Counted from the first letter of the stretch, positions 26,985 to 36,087 are shown. The stretch: DNA of 64,000 bases from Collinsella sp. AF23-2 (GCF_003459245.1 NZ_QRVG01000001.1:186001-250000); one strand, 5' to 3'. The notes: generated by a model from the sequence alone, not told the origin. Program-made: numbers and translations.

Positions 26985-26996
26985 GAACAGACGTTC
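26985..26996 (+). promoter_or_regulatory. LexA/DinR-type SOS box at the ruvCAB promoter
   Basis: GAACAGACGTTC fits the GAAC-N4-GTTC consensus exactly. It lies just after a TATTCT -10-like hexamer (26979-26984), about 57 bases before the ruvC start, a position suited to LexA repression. Confidence 0.7.
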
Positions 26997-27052
26997 GTGA
27001 ATGATGCGCGGGGCCTTGCCTTGCGCTTGGTAAAAGACGAGGGGAGGTTGGT

Positions 27053-27574
27053 TTGGTTATCTTGGGCATTGACCCCGGTTTGGCTCATACGGGTTGGGGG
27101 ATTATCGAGGAGCGGCGTGGCGAGGTTCGCTGCCGTGCCTACGGCTGCATCGAGACCAGTGCCGGAAGTCCGCTCGCGGTGCGCCTGTCGCATATCGCCC
27201 ATGACCTTAAGGATGTCGTCGAGCGTTATCGACCCGACACGGCTGCTGTCGAGAGCATCTACTTTGGCGCCAACGTTCGTTCGGCCATCCCCACGGCGCA
27301 TGCCCGCGGTGCTGCGCTTGTGGCGCTTTCGGAGTGCGCGCTCGAGATTGGCGAGTACACGCCCATGCAGATCAAACAGGCTGTGGTGGGCACCGGCGCC
27401 GCGGACAAGCGGCAGGTCGCCTACATGGTACGCACACTCACACAGCTCGACCACGACCCGCATCCCGACCATGCCGCCGATGCCCTGGCCTGCGCCATCT
27501 GCCACGTAAACCTCAGCCGCACCCGCGCCCTCACCGGTGGCGAGTTCTATCAACAGAGAGGAACCGGATACTGA
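27053..27574 (+). CDS. ruvC: Crossover junction endodeoxyribonuclease RuvC
   Basis: A 173-residue Holliday junction resolvase. The acidic catalytic residues are visible in LGIDPG (first Asp), AVESIYF (Glu) and HPDHAADALA (final Asp pair). The start is a TTG at 27053 with GGGAGG 4-5 bases upstream; no ATG is available in frame nearby. The stop overlaps the ruvA start by one base (TGATG), implying translational coupling. A LexA-type box is upstream, so the operon is probably SOS-induced. Confidence 0.95.
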   Translation: MVILGIDPGLAHTGWGIIEERRGEVRCRAYGCIETSAGSPLAVRLSHIAHDLKDVVERYRPDTAAVESIYFGANVRSAIPTAHARGAALVALSECALEIGEYTPMQIKQAVVGTGAADKRQVAYMVRTLTQLDHDPHPDHAADALACAICHVNLSRTRALTGGEFYQQRGTGY

Positions 27575-28194
27575 TGATTTCCCAGCTCCACGGAACGCTT
27601 GTCGAGTCCACGATGAGCTCTGCTGTCGTCGATGTGTCGGGCGTTGGCTTTGAGCTCGGCATCTCGGGCAGCACTGCGGCCACGTTGCCGACGCCCGGCG
27701 GCGAGGTCCGCCTCTACACGCGTATGCAGGTGCGCGAGGACGCCATGACACTTTTCGGTTTTTCCTCTAAGGATGAGCGCACGATGTTCGATCGGCTCGT
27801 GTCTGTCTCGGGCGTTGGCCCGCGTCTGGCGCTCGCCGTGCTTTCCACCTATACCGTGGGGCAGCTGTATTCGCTGGTGATGGCCGAGGACGACAAGGGC
27901 ATGGCCAAGGTACCCGGTGTGGGCAAAAAGACAGCTCAGCGCCTGATCCTGGAACTCAAGAGCACCTTTGCCAAGGATAAGGGCTTTGTGCCGGTCGACG
28001 TGATTCCCGGCCAGGTTGCGATGCCGGTTCCCGCCGCCGCTCCTTCGGCGATCGATGACGCCCGTGCGGCGCTCCTTTCCATGGGCTTTAGCCCACAGGA
28101 GACCGATGTTGCCCTGAGCGGGTATGATGGGCAGAATATGCGTGTCGAGGATCTGCTCGGCGCGGCGCTTAAGCGACTCGGAATGGATGCGTGA
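27574..28194 (+). CDS. ruvA: Holliday junction DNA helicase subunit RuvA
   Basis: A 206-residue junction-binding protein that guides RuvB. It starts [12 protein letters not shown] and has the N-terminal OB fold, the two helix-hairpin-helix motifs ([13 protein letters not shown] and [13 protein letters not shown]) and the C-terminal RuvB-contact domain ([17 protein letters not shown]). The ATG at 27574 shares one base with the ruvC stop, and its own stop shares one base with the ruvB start, so ruvCAB is a tightly coupled operon. Confidence 0.96.
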   Translation: MISQLHGTLVESTMSSAVVDVSGVGFELGISGSTAATLPTPGGEVRLYTRMQVREDAMTLFGFSSKDERTMFDRLVSVSGVGPRLALAVLSTYTVGQLYSLVMAEDDKGMAKVPGVGKKTAQRLILELKSTFAKDKGFVPVDVIPGQVAMPVPAAAPSAIDDARAALLSMGFSPQETDVALSGYDGQNMRVEDLLGAALKRLGMDA

Positions 28195-29261
28195 TGTGGG
28201 AAGCCGATGACTCTCAGGACCTGTGGGCGACGCCCGGCAACTCGCCGGCGGCATCCATGGCGCACGGCGAGCGCATGGTGGGCTCGGAGCTGACGGCCGA
28301 GGACCTCGATGTCGACCGCACTTTGCGCCCCCAGCGCCTGGACGACTACTGTGGCCAGGAGCACATCAAGCAGAGCCTGCGCGTGTTGATCGAAGCGGCG
28401 CAGAACCGTGGCGAGACGCTCGACCACGTGATTTTCTCGGGTCCTCCGGGCCTGGGCAAGACCACGCTGGCCACCGTTATCGCCAACGAGCTGGGCGCTC
28501 AGATCAAGACCACGAGTGGCCCCGCCATCGCGCGCACGGGCGACCTGGCGGCCATCCTTACTAACTTGCAGCCGGGTGATGTGCTGTTTATCGACGAGAT
28601 CCACCGCCTCAACCGTTCGGTCGAGGAGGTCCTGTACCCCGCGATGGAGGACTTTGCCCTCGATATCGTGATTGGCAAGGGTCCGGCGGCGCGCTCGATT
28701 CGCCTGGATATTCCCAAGTTTACGCTGGTGGCGGCAACGACCCGCTCAGGCATGTTGACAGGCCCGTTGCGCGACCGCTTTGGCATTTCATATCGCCTGG
28801 ATTACTACACGGTCGAGGAGCTCGCGCAGATTGTGACGCGCTCGGCGACTATCCTGGGCGTGACGATCGACCACCCCAGTGCACTCGAGATCGGCTCGCG
28901 TTCGCGCGGCACGCCACGTCTTGCCAACCGCCTGCTCAAGCGCGTGCGCGATTACGCACAGGTGCGCGGCAACGGTCCCATTGAGCTCGATATCTGCCGT
29001 CAGGCACTCGAGTTCTTCGAGATCGACGAGCTCGGTCTGGACTGGATGGATATTCGCATTTTGGAGACGCTCGCCAAGACGTTCTCCGGTCGTGCCGTGG
29101 GACTTACGACCCTTGCCAGCGCGGTGGGCGAGGACCCGGGCACGCTCGAGGATGTCTATGAGCCCTATCTGCTGCAGTGCGGGCTGATGATTCGTACACC
29201 GCAGGGCCGTCAGGCAACCCTTCGCACCTTTGAGCACCTGGGGATTGAACCTACCGTTTAG
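28194..29261 (+). CDS. ruvB: Holliday junction branch migration ATPase RuvB
   Basis: A 355-residue AAA+ motor that drives branch migration with RuvA. Walker A is GPPGLGKTT, Walker B FIDEIHRL, sensor 1 VAATTRSG, and the arginine-finger region is TGPLRDRFG. The C-terminal winged helix ends in TPQGRQAT. I chose the ATG at 28194 because it overlaps the ruvA stop as TGATG, the same coupling as at the ruvC/ruvA junction; a GTG at 28191 is the alternative. Confidence 0.96.
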   Translation: MWEADDSQDLWATPGNSPAASMAHGERMVGSELTAEDLDVDRTLRPQRLDDYCGQEHIKQSLRVLIEAAQNRGETLDHVIFSGPPGLGKTTLATVIANELGAQIKTTSGPAIARTGDLAAILTNLQPGDVLFIDEIHRLNRSVEEVLYPAMEDFALDIVIGKGPAARSIRLDIPKFTLVAATTRSGMLTGPLRDRFGISYRLDYYTVEELAQIVTRSATILGVTIDHPSALEIGSRSRGTPRLANRLLKRVRDYAQVRGNGPIELDICRQALEFFEIDELGLDWMDIRILETLAKTFSGRAVGLTTLASAVGEDPGTLEDVYEPYLLQCGLMIRTPQGRQATLRTFEHLGIEPTV

Positions 29262-29405
29262 GGCGCTTTGTTTTGGCTAGTCTGTAGGCTATCGCTGAGC
29301 ATTGGATAAACATATCGCCATTCATCGGTTACGGGTGTTTTACTATTGCGCGCCCGTGCTATGCTGAATTGGTCTTTTTCTCATTCGGTAACGAAAGGAC
29401 CGCTC

Positions 29406-31073
29406 ATGCCTACTGACATCGAAATCGCACGTTCTGTCACGCCGCTGCCTATTACCGAGGTGGCCAAGAACGCCGGCGTCGACGTTAAGCACCTTATTCC
29501 GTACGGCTTCGACAAGGCTAAGGTCGACTATTCACTGCTCAACGAGCCGACTGATCACCAGGCCAAGCTCGTCCTCGTGACCGCTATCAACCCAACGCCT
29601 GCGGGCGAGGGCAAGACCACCACGACCATCGGTCTGGCCGATGGCCTGCGTCGTCGCGGCGTCAAGAGCGCCGTGGCCCTGCGCGAGCCTTCGCTCGGTC
29701 CCGTGTTTGGCGTGAAGGGCGGTGCCGCCGGTGGCGGTTGGGCCCAGGTCATCCCCATGGAGGACATCAACCTGCACTTTACCGGCGACTTCCATGCTAT
29801 CGGTGCTGCCAACAACCTGCTGGCCGCCATGCTCGACAACCATATTCAGCAGGGCAATCAGCTCGGTATTGACGTTAAGCGCATCACTTGGAAGCGCGTC
29901 GTCGATATGAACGACCGTCAGCTCCGCCACGTCATCGACGGCATTGGCGGCAAGGCCCAGGGCGTGCCGCGCGAGGACGGCTTCGATATCACCGTCGCCT
30001 CCGAGGTCATGGCAATCCTGTGTCTGTCTACGAGCATCAGCGACCTCAAGGAACGCTTGGGTGAGATCGTCGTCGGCTACAGCTTTGCCGGCGAGCCCGT
30101 CCGTGCCCGCGACCTTAAGGCCCAGGGTGCCATGGCCGCGTTGCTTAAGGACGCGCTCAAGCCCAACCTGGTGCAAACGCTCGAGGGCACGCCCGCGTTT
30201 GTCCACGGCGGTCCCTTCGCCAACATTGCCCACGGCTGCAACTCCATCATGGCCACGCGTATGGCGATGCGCTTTGGCGATGTCGCCATTACCGAGGCCG
30301 GCTTCGGTGCCGATCTGGGTGCCGAGAAGTTCCTCGACATTAAGTGCCGCATGACGGGCGTTCGCCCCAGCGCCGTCGTGGTCGTCGCGACCGCTCGTGC
30401 GCTGAAGTACAACGGCGGTGTCGCCAAGGTCGACCTCAACGAGGAGAACCTCGAGGCCCTCAAAGCCGGCATGCCCAACCTGCTGCGTCACGTCGATAAC
30501 ATCCAGAATGTCTACGGTCTGCCTTGTGTGGTCGCCATCAACCGCTTCCCGACGGACACCGAGGCCGAGCTCGAGCTCATCGAGTCCGAGTGCCAGAAGC
30601 TCGGCGTCAACGTTAAGCTTTCCGAGGTCTGGGCCAAGGGCGGCGAGGGCGCGCTCGAGCTGGCCGATGAGGTCATGCGTCTGATTGAGCAGCCGAGCGA
30701 GCTCAAGTTTGCCTATGAGGACGGCGCCGATGTGGCCGACGCTCTCGAGGCCATTGCCACCAAGGTCTACCGCGCCGACGGCGTCGACTTTACGCCGGCC
30801 GCCAAGCGCCAGCTCGCCGAGCTGCGCGAGAACGGCTTTGGCAACCTGCCGGTGTGCGTCGCCAAGACGCAGTACAGCTTTAGCGACAACGCCAAGGCCC
30901 TGGGCGCTCCCGAGAACTTCCGCATCACGGTGCGTGAGCTCAAGGTTTCCGCCGGTGCCCACTTTGTGGTCGCACTGACTGGCAGCGTTCTGACCATGCC
31001 GGGCCTGCCCAAGATCCCCGCGGCCGAAAACATCGACGTCGACAACGACGGCAACATCACCGGCCTGTTCTAA
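29406..31073 (+). CDS. fhs: Formate-tetrahydrofolate ligase
   Basis: A 555-residue ATP-dependent enzyme that makes 10-formyl-tetrahydrofolate from formate. The P-loop is [11 protein letters not shown] (about residues 64-74), followed by the substrate block [20 protein letters not shown]. The chain matches the family over its full length and ends [19 protein letters not shown]. The ATG at 29406 has GAAAGGA upstream. With the cyclodeaminase and FolD encoded at 43.4-44.9 kb, the cell can convert formate to methylene-THF; they are not in one operon. It ends in a strong terminator. Confidence 0.97.
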   Translation: MPTDIEIARSVTPLPITEVAKNAGVDVKHLIPYGFDKAKVDYSLLNEPTDHQAKLVLVTAINPTPAGEGKTTTTIGLADGLRRRGVKSAVALREPSLGPVFGVKGGAAGGGWAQVIPMEDINLHFTGDFHAIGAANNLLAAMLDNHIQQGNQLGIDVKRITWKRVVDMNDRQLRHVIDGIGGKAQGVPREDGFDITVASEVMAILCLSTSISDLKERLGEIVVGYSFAGEPVRARDLKAQGAMAALLKDALKPNLVQTLEGTPAFVHGGPFANIAHGCNSIMATRMAMRFGDVAITEAGFGADLGAEKFLDIKCRMTGVRPSAVVVVATARALKYNGGVAKVDLNEENLEALKAGMPNLLRHVDNIQNVYGLPCVVAINRFPTDTEAELELIESECQKLGVNVKLSEVWAKGGEGALELADEVMRLIEQPSELKFAYEDGADVADALEAIATKVYRADGVDFTPAAKRQLAELRENGFGNLPVCVAKTQYSFSDNAKALGAPENFRITVRELKVSAGAHFVVALTGSVLTMPGLPKIPAAENIDVDNDGNITGLF

Positions 31074-31098
31074 GCTCGCTGCTCATAGCCGCTTGCCC

Positions 31099-31133
31099 GC
31101 CCCGCCGTGCTCACAAGGCACGGCGGGGCTTTT
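31099..31133 (+). terminator. Intrinsic terminator after fhs
   Basis: A perfect 12-bp stem, GCCCCGCCGTGC (31099-31110) with GCACGGCGGGGC (31118-31129), is followed by TTTTGTTTT. Confidence 0.92.
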
Positions 31134-31248
31134 GTTTTCTAGCCGCGCTTGTCTTGTAGATACCGACGGGCTCTGCCCATCATAGGCTTTTGCGCGGGTA
31201 GAATGCATGCATAACTTGATGCTTACGGCGACGGAAAGGAATCGTTGC

Positions 31249-32238
31249 ATGGACCAGGATAAGACGACCGTAATGGGTGGCTACGGTTCCGCGCAGGCTG
31301 GCGATAGCGCCGATGCGACCCGCGTTGTTCCCAACCCCGGTTATACCGACCCCGCCGCGACGCAGCCTTCTGCCGAGCCCACCCGGGTTATGGGCTATGG
31401 CGACTCGGCGCAGGATTCTTACGCTGCATCTTCGCAAGGCCCCTATGGCAACGCAGCTCCGGATCCGTTTGATTACGCGCCGCAGGATTCTTATGCTGCC
31501 TCGACGCCGAATCCCTATGATGACCTGCCGCAAAATCCCATTCCGCAGCCTCAGCAGACGACGTATATGCCTCGCACGGCACGGTCTCGCTACGAGTCGC
31601 GCGAGCCGTATCGCGAGTACCCCAAGTCGATTCCGCAATATGGCGAGGACGAGGAGAAGAAGCCGTCGCGTTCGTCGAGCGTGATCAAGAAGATCCTCAT
31701 CGTGCTGGCGATCTTCTTTGCGCTGTCGGTTGTGTTTGCCATCGTGTCGGGCATGCTCAACAAGCGGGGGAGTTCAACGGCCGATACCACTGCCGAGCAA
31801 ACCGAGTCCGCCTCGTCTGGCACCGTCGATCTGAGCGATATCCCGGGGCAGTACTGGTCCAACGCCAAGAAGATCCTCAAGTCGCGCGGCGCCGATCTTT
31901 CGAATGCCGTGGTCCTGACTGATGATGGCTCAACGCCCGTCGTCGATGCCAACTGGGTTGTTACTTCTGCCTACTATAACGACAACGGTAACCTTGAAAT
32001 TCAACTCACGCATAAGAACAGCTCGGGCAACTCGTCCGACGGCCAAAGCGGCACCGACAGCTCGAGCTCCAACATGCTGGAGGACCTGAGCAACAAGGCG
32101 CAGGAATTGGGAGACAAGGCGCAAGAGCTGGGCGATACGACACAAAACCTGGGCGATACCGCGCAGAACTTGGGAGACATGGCGACAGATGCCTGGAACG
32201 CCCTACAAAACGGCATCTCGGGCGCGCAGGGAAACTAG
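31249..32238 (+). CDS. Single-pass membrane protein with PASTA-like domain and heptad repeat tail
   Basis: A 329-residue protein. The first 140 residues are disordered and rich in Pro, Tyr, Asp and Ala, with repeated ATRV/PTRV and QDSYAAS segments. A transmembrane helix (KKILIVLAIFFALSVVFAIV) follows. The outer part contains a PASTA-like unit (YWSNAKKILKSRGADLSN ... VVDANWVVTSAY) and a Ser/Gly linker. It ends in four near-perfect 7-residue repeats (QELGDKA, QELGDTT, QNLGDTA, QNLGDMA) that should form a coiled coil. The ATG at 31249 has GGAAAGGA eight bases upstream. The layout suggests an envelope protein; its TRV/TTV segments could be Thr-kinase substrates. No kinase gene is nearby. Confidence 0.65.
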   Translation: MDQDKTTVMGGYGSAQAGDSADATRVVPNPGYTDPAATQPSAEPTRVMGYGDSAQDSYAASSQGPYGNAAPDPFDYAPQDSYAASTPNPYDDLPQNPIPQPQQTTYMPRTARSRYESREPYREYPKSIPQYGEDEEKKPSRSSSVIKKILIVLAIFFALSVVFAIVSGMLNKRGSSTADTTAEQTESASSGTVDLSDIPGQYWSNAKKILKSRGADLSNAVVLTDDGSTPVVDANWVVTSAYYNDNGNLEIQLTHKNSSGNSSDGQSGTDSSSSNMLEDLSNKAQELGDKAQELGDTTQNLGDTAQNLGDMATDAWNALQNGISGAQGN

Positions 32239-32250
32239 CTGTTAAACAGG

Positions 32251-33432
32251 CTACAGCTGTTCTGCTGGACGGTCGGGCGAGCTAAAGCCCGAATCAAACG
32301 TGACGACGCATGAGACGTCGGGCCGGCGCTCGTGCACGATGCGCGTGACGAGCTCCAGCAGCTCCTCGTCGGATATGTCAAAGCCGTCGGGACGCACAAG
32401 GTCAAACGAAACGAACCCGTCGTGCTCGTGCAGGTCGTGGATGGAGAGCGCGGGATCGATTTGCATGACGCCGCGCTTGACCCAGCCGCGCAAGTCATCG
32501 CCGGTTGTCGCGATGGGGTCGCAGTGCAGCGTGATACCAATGCCCATCTGGCGCTTGATGTCGTGCTCGATGGTGTCCAGAATCTCGTGGTGCTCAAACG
32601 CGTCGCCCTCGCCGGGCATCTCCACGTGGGCGCTGGCAAACTGACGACCGGGGCCGTAGTCGTGCACCATGAGGTCGTGTGTGCCCAAGACCTGCGGATA
32701 GGACATGATCTTGTCGCGGATTGCCTGGACGAGCTTGGGGTCGGGCGCTTGCCCCAGCAACGGGCTGATGGCGTCGCGCACCAGGCCCATGCCGCTGATG
32801 CAAATGAAGATGCCCACGCCCAGGCCCGCCCAGCCGTCGAGGTCAAAGCCGGTCGTCTGCGAAATAAGCGCCGCCACCAAGACCGAGCCCGAGGTAATGA
32901 CGTCGTTTTTGGAGTCCTGCGCTGTGGCGATGAGCGTCTCCGAGTCGATGCGGTCGCCCAGTGCGCGGTTGAACGCGGCCATCCAGAATTTGACGAGCAT
33001 GGACAGAACAAGGGCGGCCATGGAGAGCGCCGAATACACGGTGGGCGAGGGCTTGATGATTTTTGTGACCGACTCGAGGATCAGATTGATGCCGACGGCG
33101 CAAACCAGGACGGCGACGAACAGGCCGGCTAGGTACTCGTAGCGGCCGTGGCCATAGGGGTGGCCTTCGTCTGCTGGGCGGCTGGCAAGGCGGAACCCGA
33201 GCAGGCTCACGATGTTGCTCGAGGCATCAGAGAGGTTGTTGAAGGCATCGGCGATAAGCGAGACGGAGCCGGCGAGCAGGCCCGCGACGCCCTTGGCCAG
33301 GCACAGGGTGATGTTGAGGCCAATGCAGACGAGGCTTGCGGAAAAGCCCGCGTTGGTGCGGCAAGATGCATCGACCGGCTCGCTCTCGCTGCCGGGAACA
33401 AGCGTATGTACCAGCCGATTTACAAATAGCAT
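32251..33432 (-). CDS. Cation diffusion facilitator family transporter
   Basis: A 393-residue CDF metal/proton antiporter with about six transmembrane helices. The TM2 metal motif is IADAFNNLSDASSN and the TM5 motif is TAQDSKNDV, a DxxxD arrangement more like Mn/Fe exporters than the HxxxD of zinc exporters. A cytoplasmic domain of about 90 residues (GTHDLMVHDYGPGR) follows, and then an extra C-terminal segment. The ATG at 33432 (MLFVNRL) is chosen because GAGGA lies eight bases upstream; an in-frame ATG at 33453 is an alternative. It is convergent with the PASTA-like protein gene, only 12 bases away. Confidence 0.85.
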   Translation of the reverse strand: MLFVNRLVHTLVPGSESEPVDASCRTNAGFSASLVCIGLNITLCLAKGVAGLLAGSVSLIADAFNNLSDASSNIVSLLGFRLASRPADEGHPYGHGRYEYLAGLFVAVLVCAVGINLILESVTKIIKPSPTVYSALSMAALVLSMLVKFWMAAFNRALGDRIDSETLIATAQDSKNDVITSGSVLVAALISQTTGFDLDGWAGLGVGIFICISGMGLVRDAISPLLGQAPDPKLVQAIRDKIMSYPQVLGTHDLMVHDYGPGRQFASAHVEMPGEGDAFEHHEILDTIEHDIKRQMGIGITLHCDPIATTGDDLRGWVKRGVMQIDPALSIHDLHEHDGFVSFDLVRPDGFDISDEELLELVTRIVHERRPDVSCVVTFDSGFSSPDRPAEQL

Positions 33433-33650
33433 AGCGGTCGTCCTCACAATCATGTTTAAGGGGATAGTGTAGCTCGCGCGGGGGCGCCGTGCACCGATGC
33501 TCAGAAAATGCAGCAATAGTCTGCCGGTGCTAACGAGCGGGCCTTCTCGTCTGCCTGGGTGGTCCATTTTGGGCCACATGGGTATGGGCATGTGCCTGCT
33601 TGCTCGACATACTTAATGTCGACAGCCCCTGTGCAAAGGAGGACGTTTCC

Positions 33651-34988
33651 ATGGACGAGATGTTTGCCATTAAATGTCAAAACTGCGGCGGCCCTATGTA
33701 CTCGCACCAGGCTAAGCGCAGCTTTGAGTGCGCCTATTGCGGTGCGGTCATTCCGTGGAAGGCGGATGCCGGGGAGCCCAAGAGCGCCCTGGGTATCCGT
33801 CATACGCCGCTGACGGTGGTTGACGGGCTGCTCAAGCTCACGCACGTCTCGCAGCTCGAGCGCCCAGAGGACCCGGACTGGTATTTCTTCAATTCGTACT
33901 GGCGCAATCAGTCGGTCCTGGAGCATCTGCTGTGGGAAGATCGCGGAACGGCGCAGGAGTTCCAAGAGGCGACGCACGTGAGCATTCCCTGCCCCTTCTG
34001 CGGCGCGTCCTTTGAGGGGTCATCGACCCAACGTGTGTTTGAGTGCCCGTCGTGCGGCAACAAGATTGGCGTGGCCGACCTTCTCAAGCCTGGCACCTTT
34101 AGCAAGCGCCTGACCATGGGCGTGGGTGCCGAATACGTTCCCGAACAGGGTGTCCCCTGTGAGATATCGTCGCAGCAGGCACGTGCCAACGCGCTGCAGC
34201 TGGTGCGTCAGTACCCGGAGGCCTTTGCCGGGCACGACGTGGAAGACGCGATCCAAAACGACATGATGCTCTTCTATTTCCCCATGGCGCTGGCGGACCT
34301 GCGCATGATGGCGTCCTTCCCGGGCAAGGGCATGAGCAAGGAGACCCTGGTGTACTACGAGGTGCTCGACTGGGCATACCCCCGGGCCAACTACCTGGAC
34401 GTTCGCCTTATGGGCATTTTGGAGCCGTGGGACTTTGGCAAGGTGGGGCCGTTTGACCCGGCCATGCAGGAAGGCGACTTCCGTGTCGTTTCCGTCGATG
34501 CGTCCACCAAGGACCAGGTGGTTATTGATAAGCTGGCGCTCGATGTTGCAGGCAACGATGCCGAGGCGGTGCTGGGGCTCAATAAAAATGGCATCCGCAC
34601 ATGGGCGCGCAAGGCCCGCAAGCACAAGGATGGTCTGGTGATGGTGCCGGTCTACTTTGTCGATCGCCCGGCGACGGACAGCCGCGACGGCGAGCAGGTG
34701 CGCATCGCCGTGAACGGCCAGACGGGTCGCGCGGCCGCGGTGGTGTTTAGCGACAAACGCGAGACGCACGTCGTGGCGCCGCTCAATCCGAGCCTGCATC
34801 TGTCCGGTGAGAGCACCGTGCATGCCACGCCCATCGAGGTCAAATACGTTAAGTCGCCGTTTCTGTACCAGATCGTGCGCCGTGGAGGCGGCGAGCAACC
34901 GCGTCAGGTGGCAGCGGCGACGGAGGGTTCTTACCGAGAGGAGAAGCCCAAACGCAAGGGATTGCTCGCTGCGATTTTTGGTAAGTAG
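33651..34988 (+). CDS. Zinc-ribbon protein of unknown function
   Basis: A 445-residue protein with two N-terminal zinc ribbons: CQNCGG ... CAYCG (about residues 9-32) and CPFCG ... CPSCG (about 110-140). A long soluble alpha/beta region follows, with no signal or membrane segment apart from a possibly amphipathic KRKGLLAAIFGK end. TFIIB-type ribbons of this sort occur in many unnamed bacterial proteins. I do not recognise the rest. The ATG at 33651 has AAAGGAGGA upstream. The gene is alone between the CDF gene (divergent) and the SHOCT locus. Confidence 0.6.
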   Translation: MDEMFAIKCQNCGGPMYSHQAKRSFECAYCGAVIPWKADAGEPKSALGIRHTPLTVVDGLLKLTHVSQLERPEDPDWYFFNSYWRNQSVLEHLLWEDRGTAQEFQEATHVSIPCPFCGASFEGSSTQRVFECPSCGNKIGVADLLKPGTFSKRLTMGVGAEYVPEQGVPCEISSQQARANALQLVRQYPEAFAGHDVEDAIQNDMMLFYFPMALADLRMMASFPGKGMSKETLVYYEVLDWAYPRANYLDVRLMGILEPWDFGKVGPFDPAMQEGDFRVVSVDASTKDQVVIDKLALDVAGNDAEAVLGLNKNGIRTWARKARKHKDGLVMVPVYFVDRPATDSRDGEQVRIAVNGQTGRAAAVVFSDKRETHVVAPLNPSLHLSGESTVHATPIEVKYVKSPFLYQIVRRGGGEQPRQVAAATEGSYREEKPKRKGLLAAIFGK

Positions 34989-35104
34989 GGGAGTGGTGCC
35001 GGGGCGTCGGGCTGCATCGCAAGGTCATGAGACGAATTTAAGACTGCTGGGAACGTGCTACCATTGCCGATAGCCTTAATCTTGTAAGAAGCGGAGGCCA
35101 GATT

Positions 35105-35476
35105 ATGGGTTTTGCGGATCAGCAGCTTCAGCTTCAGGTACCGTATTCTCCTGACGACACGTTTAATGCCTTGAAGGCAGCTATGGAAAAGCTGCCTAAA
35201 GTAAAAGTTGATAGTGCATCGCCCACAACAAGAACAGTTGCAGCCGAGATTGGTATGAGCCTTTGGTCTTGGGGCGAAAATATCAGTATTTCGGTTGTTC
35301 CAGTTGAAGGCGGATCTGGCGTTACTGTCAAGTCGTCATCTAAGGTCAGGGCAAACGTATTAAACGGGGGCAAAAATGCAAAGAATATTGCCAAGATAGT
35401 CGATGCCCTATCGAAGGAGCTCGAGCGGTATCCGCAGGTTTCACAGACTATTGAGACGCTGGCGGATAGTGGTTGA
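35105..35476 (+). CDS. Hypothetical protein, N-terminal part of a SHOCT-type protein
   Basis: A 123-residue predicted alpha/beta protein (VPYSPDDTFNALKAAMEKLP, then GMSLWSWGENISISVVPV). It resembles the SRPBCC/PH-like N-terminal parts that precede a C-terminal SHOCT helix pair in many small bacterial proteins. Here the SHOCT segment lies just downstream in the +1 frame (35469-35573). The ATG at 35105 has GGAGG eight bases upstream. Codon use is more A+T-rich than in the core genes. Either the gene is frameshifted, or a +1 shift at GGT-TGA makes a fused product. Confidence 0.55.
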   Translation: MGFADQQLQLQVPYSPDDTFNALKAAMEKLPKVKVDSASPTTRTVAAEIGMSLWSWGENISISVVPVEGGSGVTVKSSSKVRANVLNGGKNAKNIAKIVDALSKELERYPQVSQTIETLADSG

Positions 35477-35573
35477 TGTAGTTGCAAGGCTTGAGAGGCT
35501 TGCAGCACTGCGTGAGAGTGGAGTACTTACCGAGGAAGAGTTTGCTGCAGAAAAGGCAAAAATCCTTTCGTAA
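35469..35573 (+). CDS. SHOCT domain fragment, +1 frame relative to the preceding gene
   Basis: Thirty-four codons from a possible GTG at 35469 encode a classic SHOCT domain: a helix (LERLAALRESGVLTEEEF) followed by AAEKAKILS and a stop. It overlaps the end of the previous gene by eight bases and has no convincing ribosome binding site of its own, so it probably was, or still is, the C-terminus of that protein. Confidence 0.6.
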   Translation: MVDVVARLERLAALRESGVLTEEEFAAEKAKILS

Positions 35574-35722
35574 TCAGACATGATGGTTGGATTTGCATTC
35601 TATTATTGAACTTGTTTATACCAGGCTGAAAACATCGTGTGTAATAAAGGTGCGTAGTAGCCTCGTCTTGATTGGCAGATGTAAATAAACGGTGGAACGG
35701 CTGTAAAAGAGCCTTGCCGCTG

Positions 35723-35789
35723 GGTAAAATCAGGATGTGCCGCGGAACCCGCTCCTCAGCTACTCAAACTTCGGAGACGCGGGCAACGC
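35723..35789 (+). promoter_or_regulatory. Mirrored promoter/leader element, copy A
   Basis: GGTAAAATC (35723-35731, TAAAAT could be a -10) is followed by TGCCGCGGAACCCGC (35738-35752) and GCGGGCAACGC (35779-35789). The same three blocks in the same order occur on the opposite strand at 36012-35971. Transcription from here would run toward the terminator at 35804-35829. The 514-base gap between annotated-size genes (35574-36087) contains copies A and B, the small peptide gene and this terminator. Confidence 0.5.
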
Positions 35790-35803
35790 AGGTATTATCG
35801 TCA

Positions 35804-35829
35804 AAAGGGTCGGTTGCAGCCGGCCCTTT
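35804..35829. terminator. Hairpin terminator shared by two convergent elements
   Basis: AAAGGGTCGG (35804-35813) pairs with CCGGCCCTTT (35820-35829), with one G-T wobble. On the minus strand it is followed by TTTT and lies 22 bases after the small peptide stop. On the plus strand only three T are present. Confidence 0.6.
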
Positions 35830-35851
35830 GCATGACTCCCTTCGCTATCCG

Positions 35852-35944
35852 TTACTGCTTATATGCCCGCCAGATCGAGTAGAGGTTCCGGGCAATGCCG
35901 GTCACATACATCGAAAGGCGCAGGATTTCAAGAAACAAGTTCAT
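35852..35944 (-). CDS. Candidate 30-residue amphipathic peptide gene
   Basis: An ATG at 35944 with GGGGTG six bases upstream opens a 30-codon frame that begins MNLFLEILRLSMYVTG and ends SIWRAYKQ before TAA. The peptide has a hydrophobic first half and a basic, aromatic end, like membrane-active type I toxins or small membrane proteins. I do not recognise a family. A terminator hairpin follows 22 bases after the stop, and a promoter/leader element (copy B) precedes it, so a short mRNA of about 200 bases is plausible. The reading frame is open further upstream, but without a better start. Confidence 0.45.
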   Translation of the reverse strand: MNLFLEILRLSMYVTGIARNLYSIWRAYKQ

Positions 35945-35970
35945 AGGCTTCACCCCAATCGGAGATCGGA

Positions 35971-36012
35971 GCGTTGCCCGCAGGCGGATTCCGCGGCAGT
36001 CAAGATTTTACC
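35971..36012 (-). promoter_or_regulatory. Mirrored promoter/leader element, copy B
   Basis: Read on the minus strand: GGTAAAATC (36012-36004), TGCCGCGGAATCCGC (35998-35984) and GCGGGCAACGC (35981-35971). These match copy A at 35723-35789 but lack about 26 bases between the second and third blocks. It lies 27-68 bases upstream of the small peptide start. Confidence 0.5.
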
Positions 36013-36087
36013 TCACAGGCCGCGGTGGGAGACATCCTGCCCACCCCCTGGTTTGGAGCAGTGTCGATCTAACGGGCAATCAAGCCT

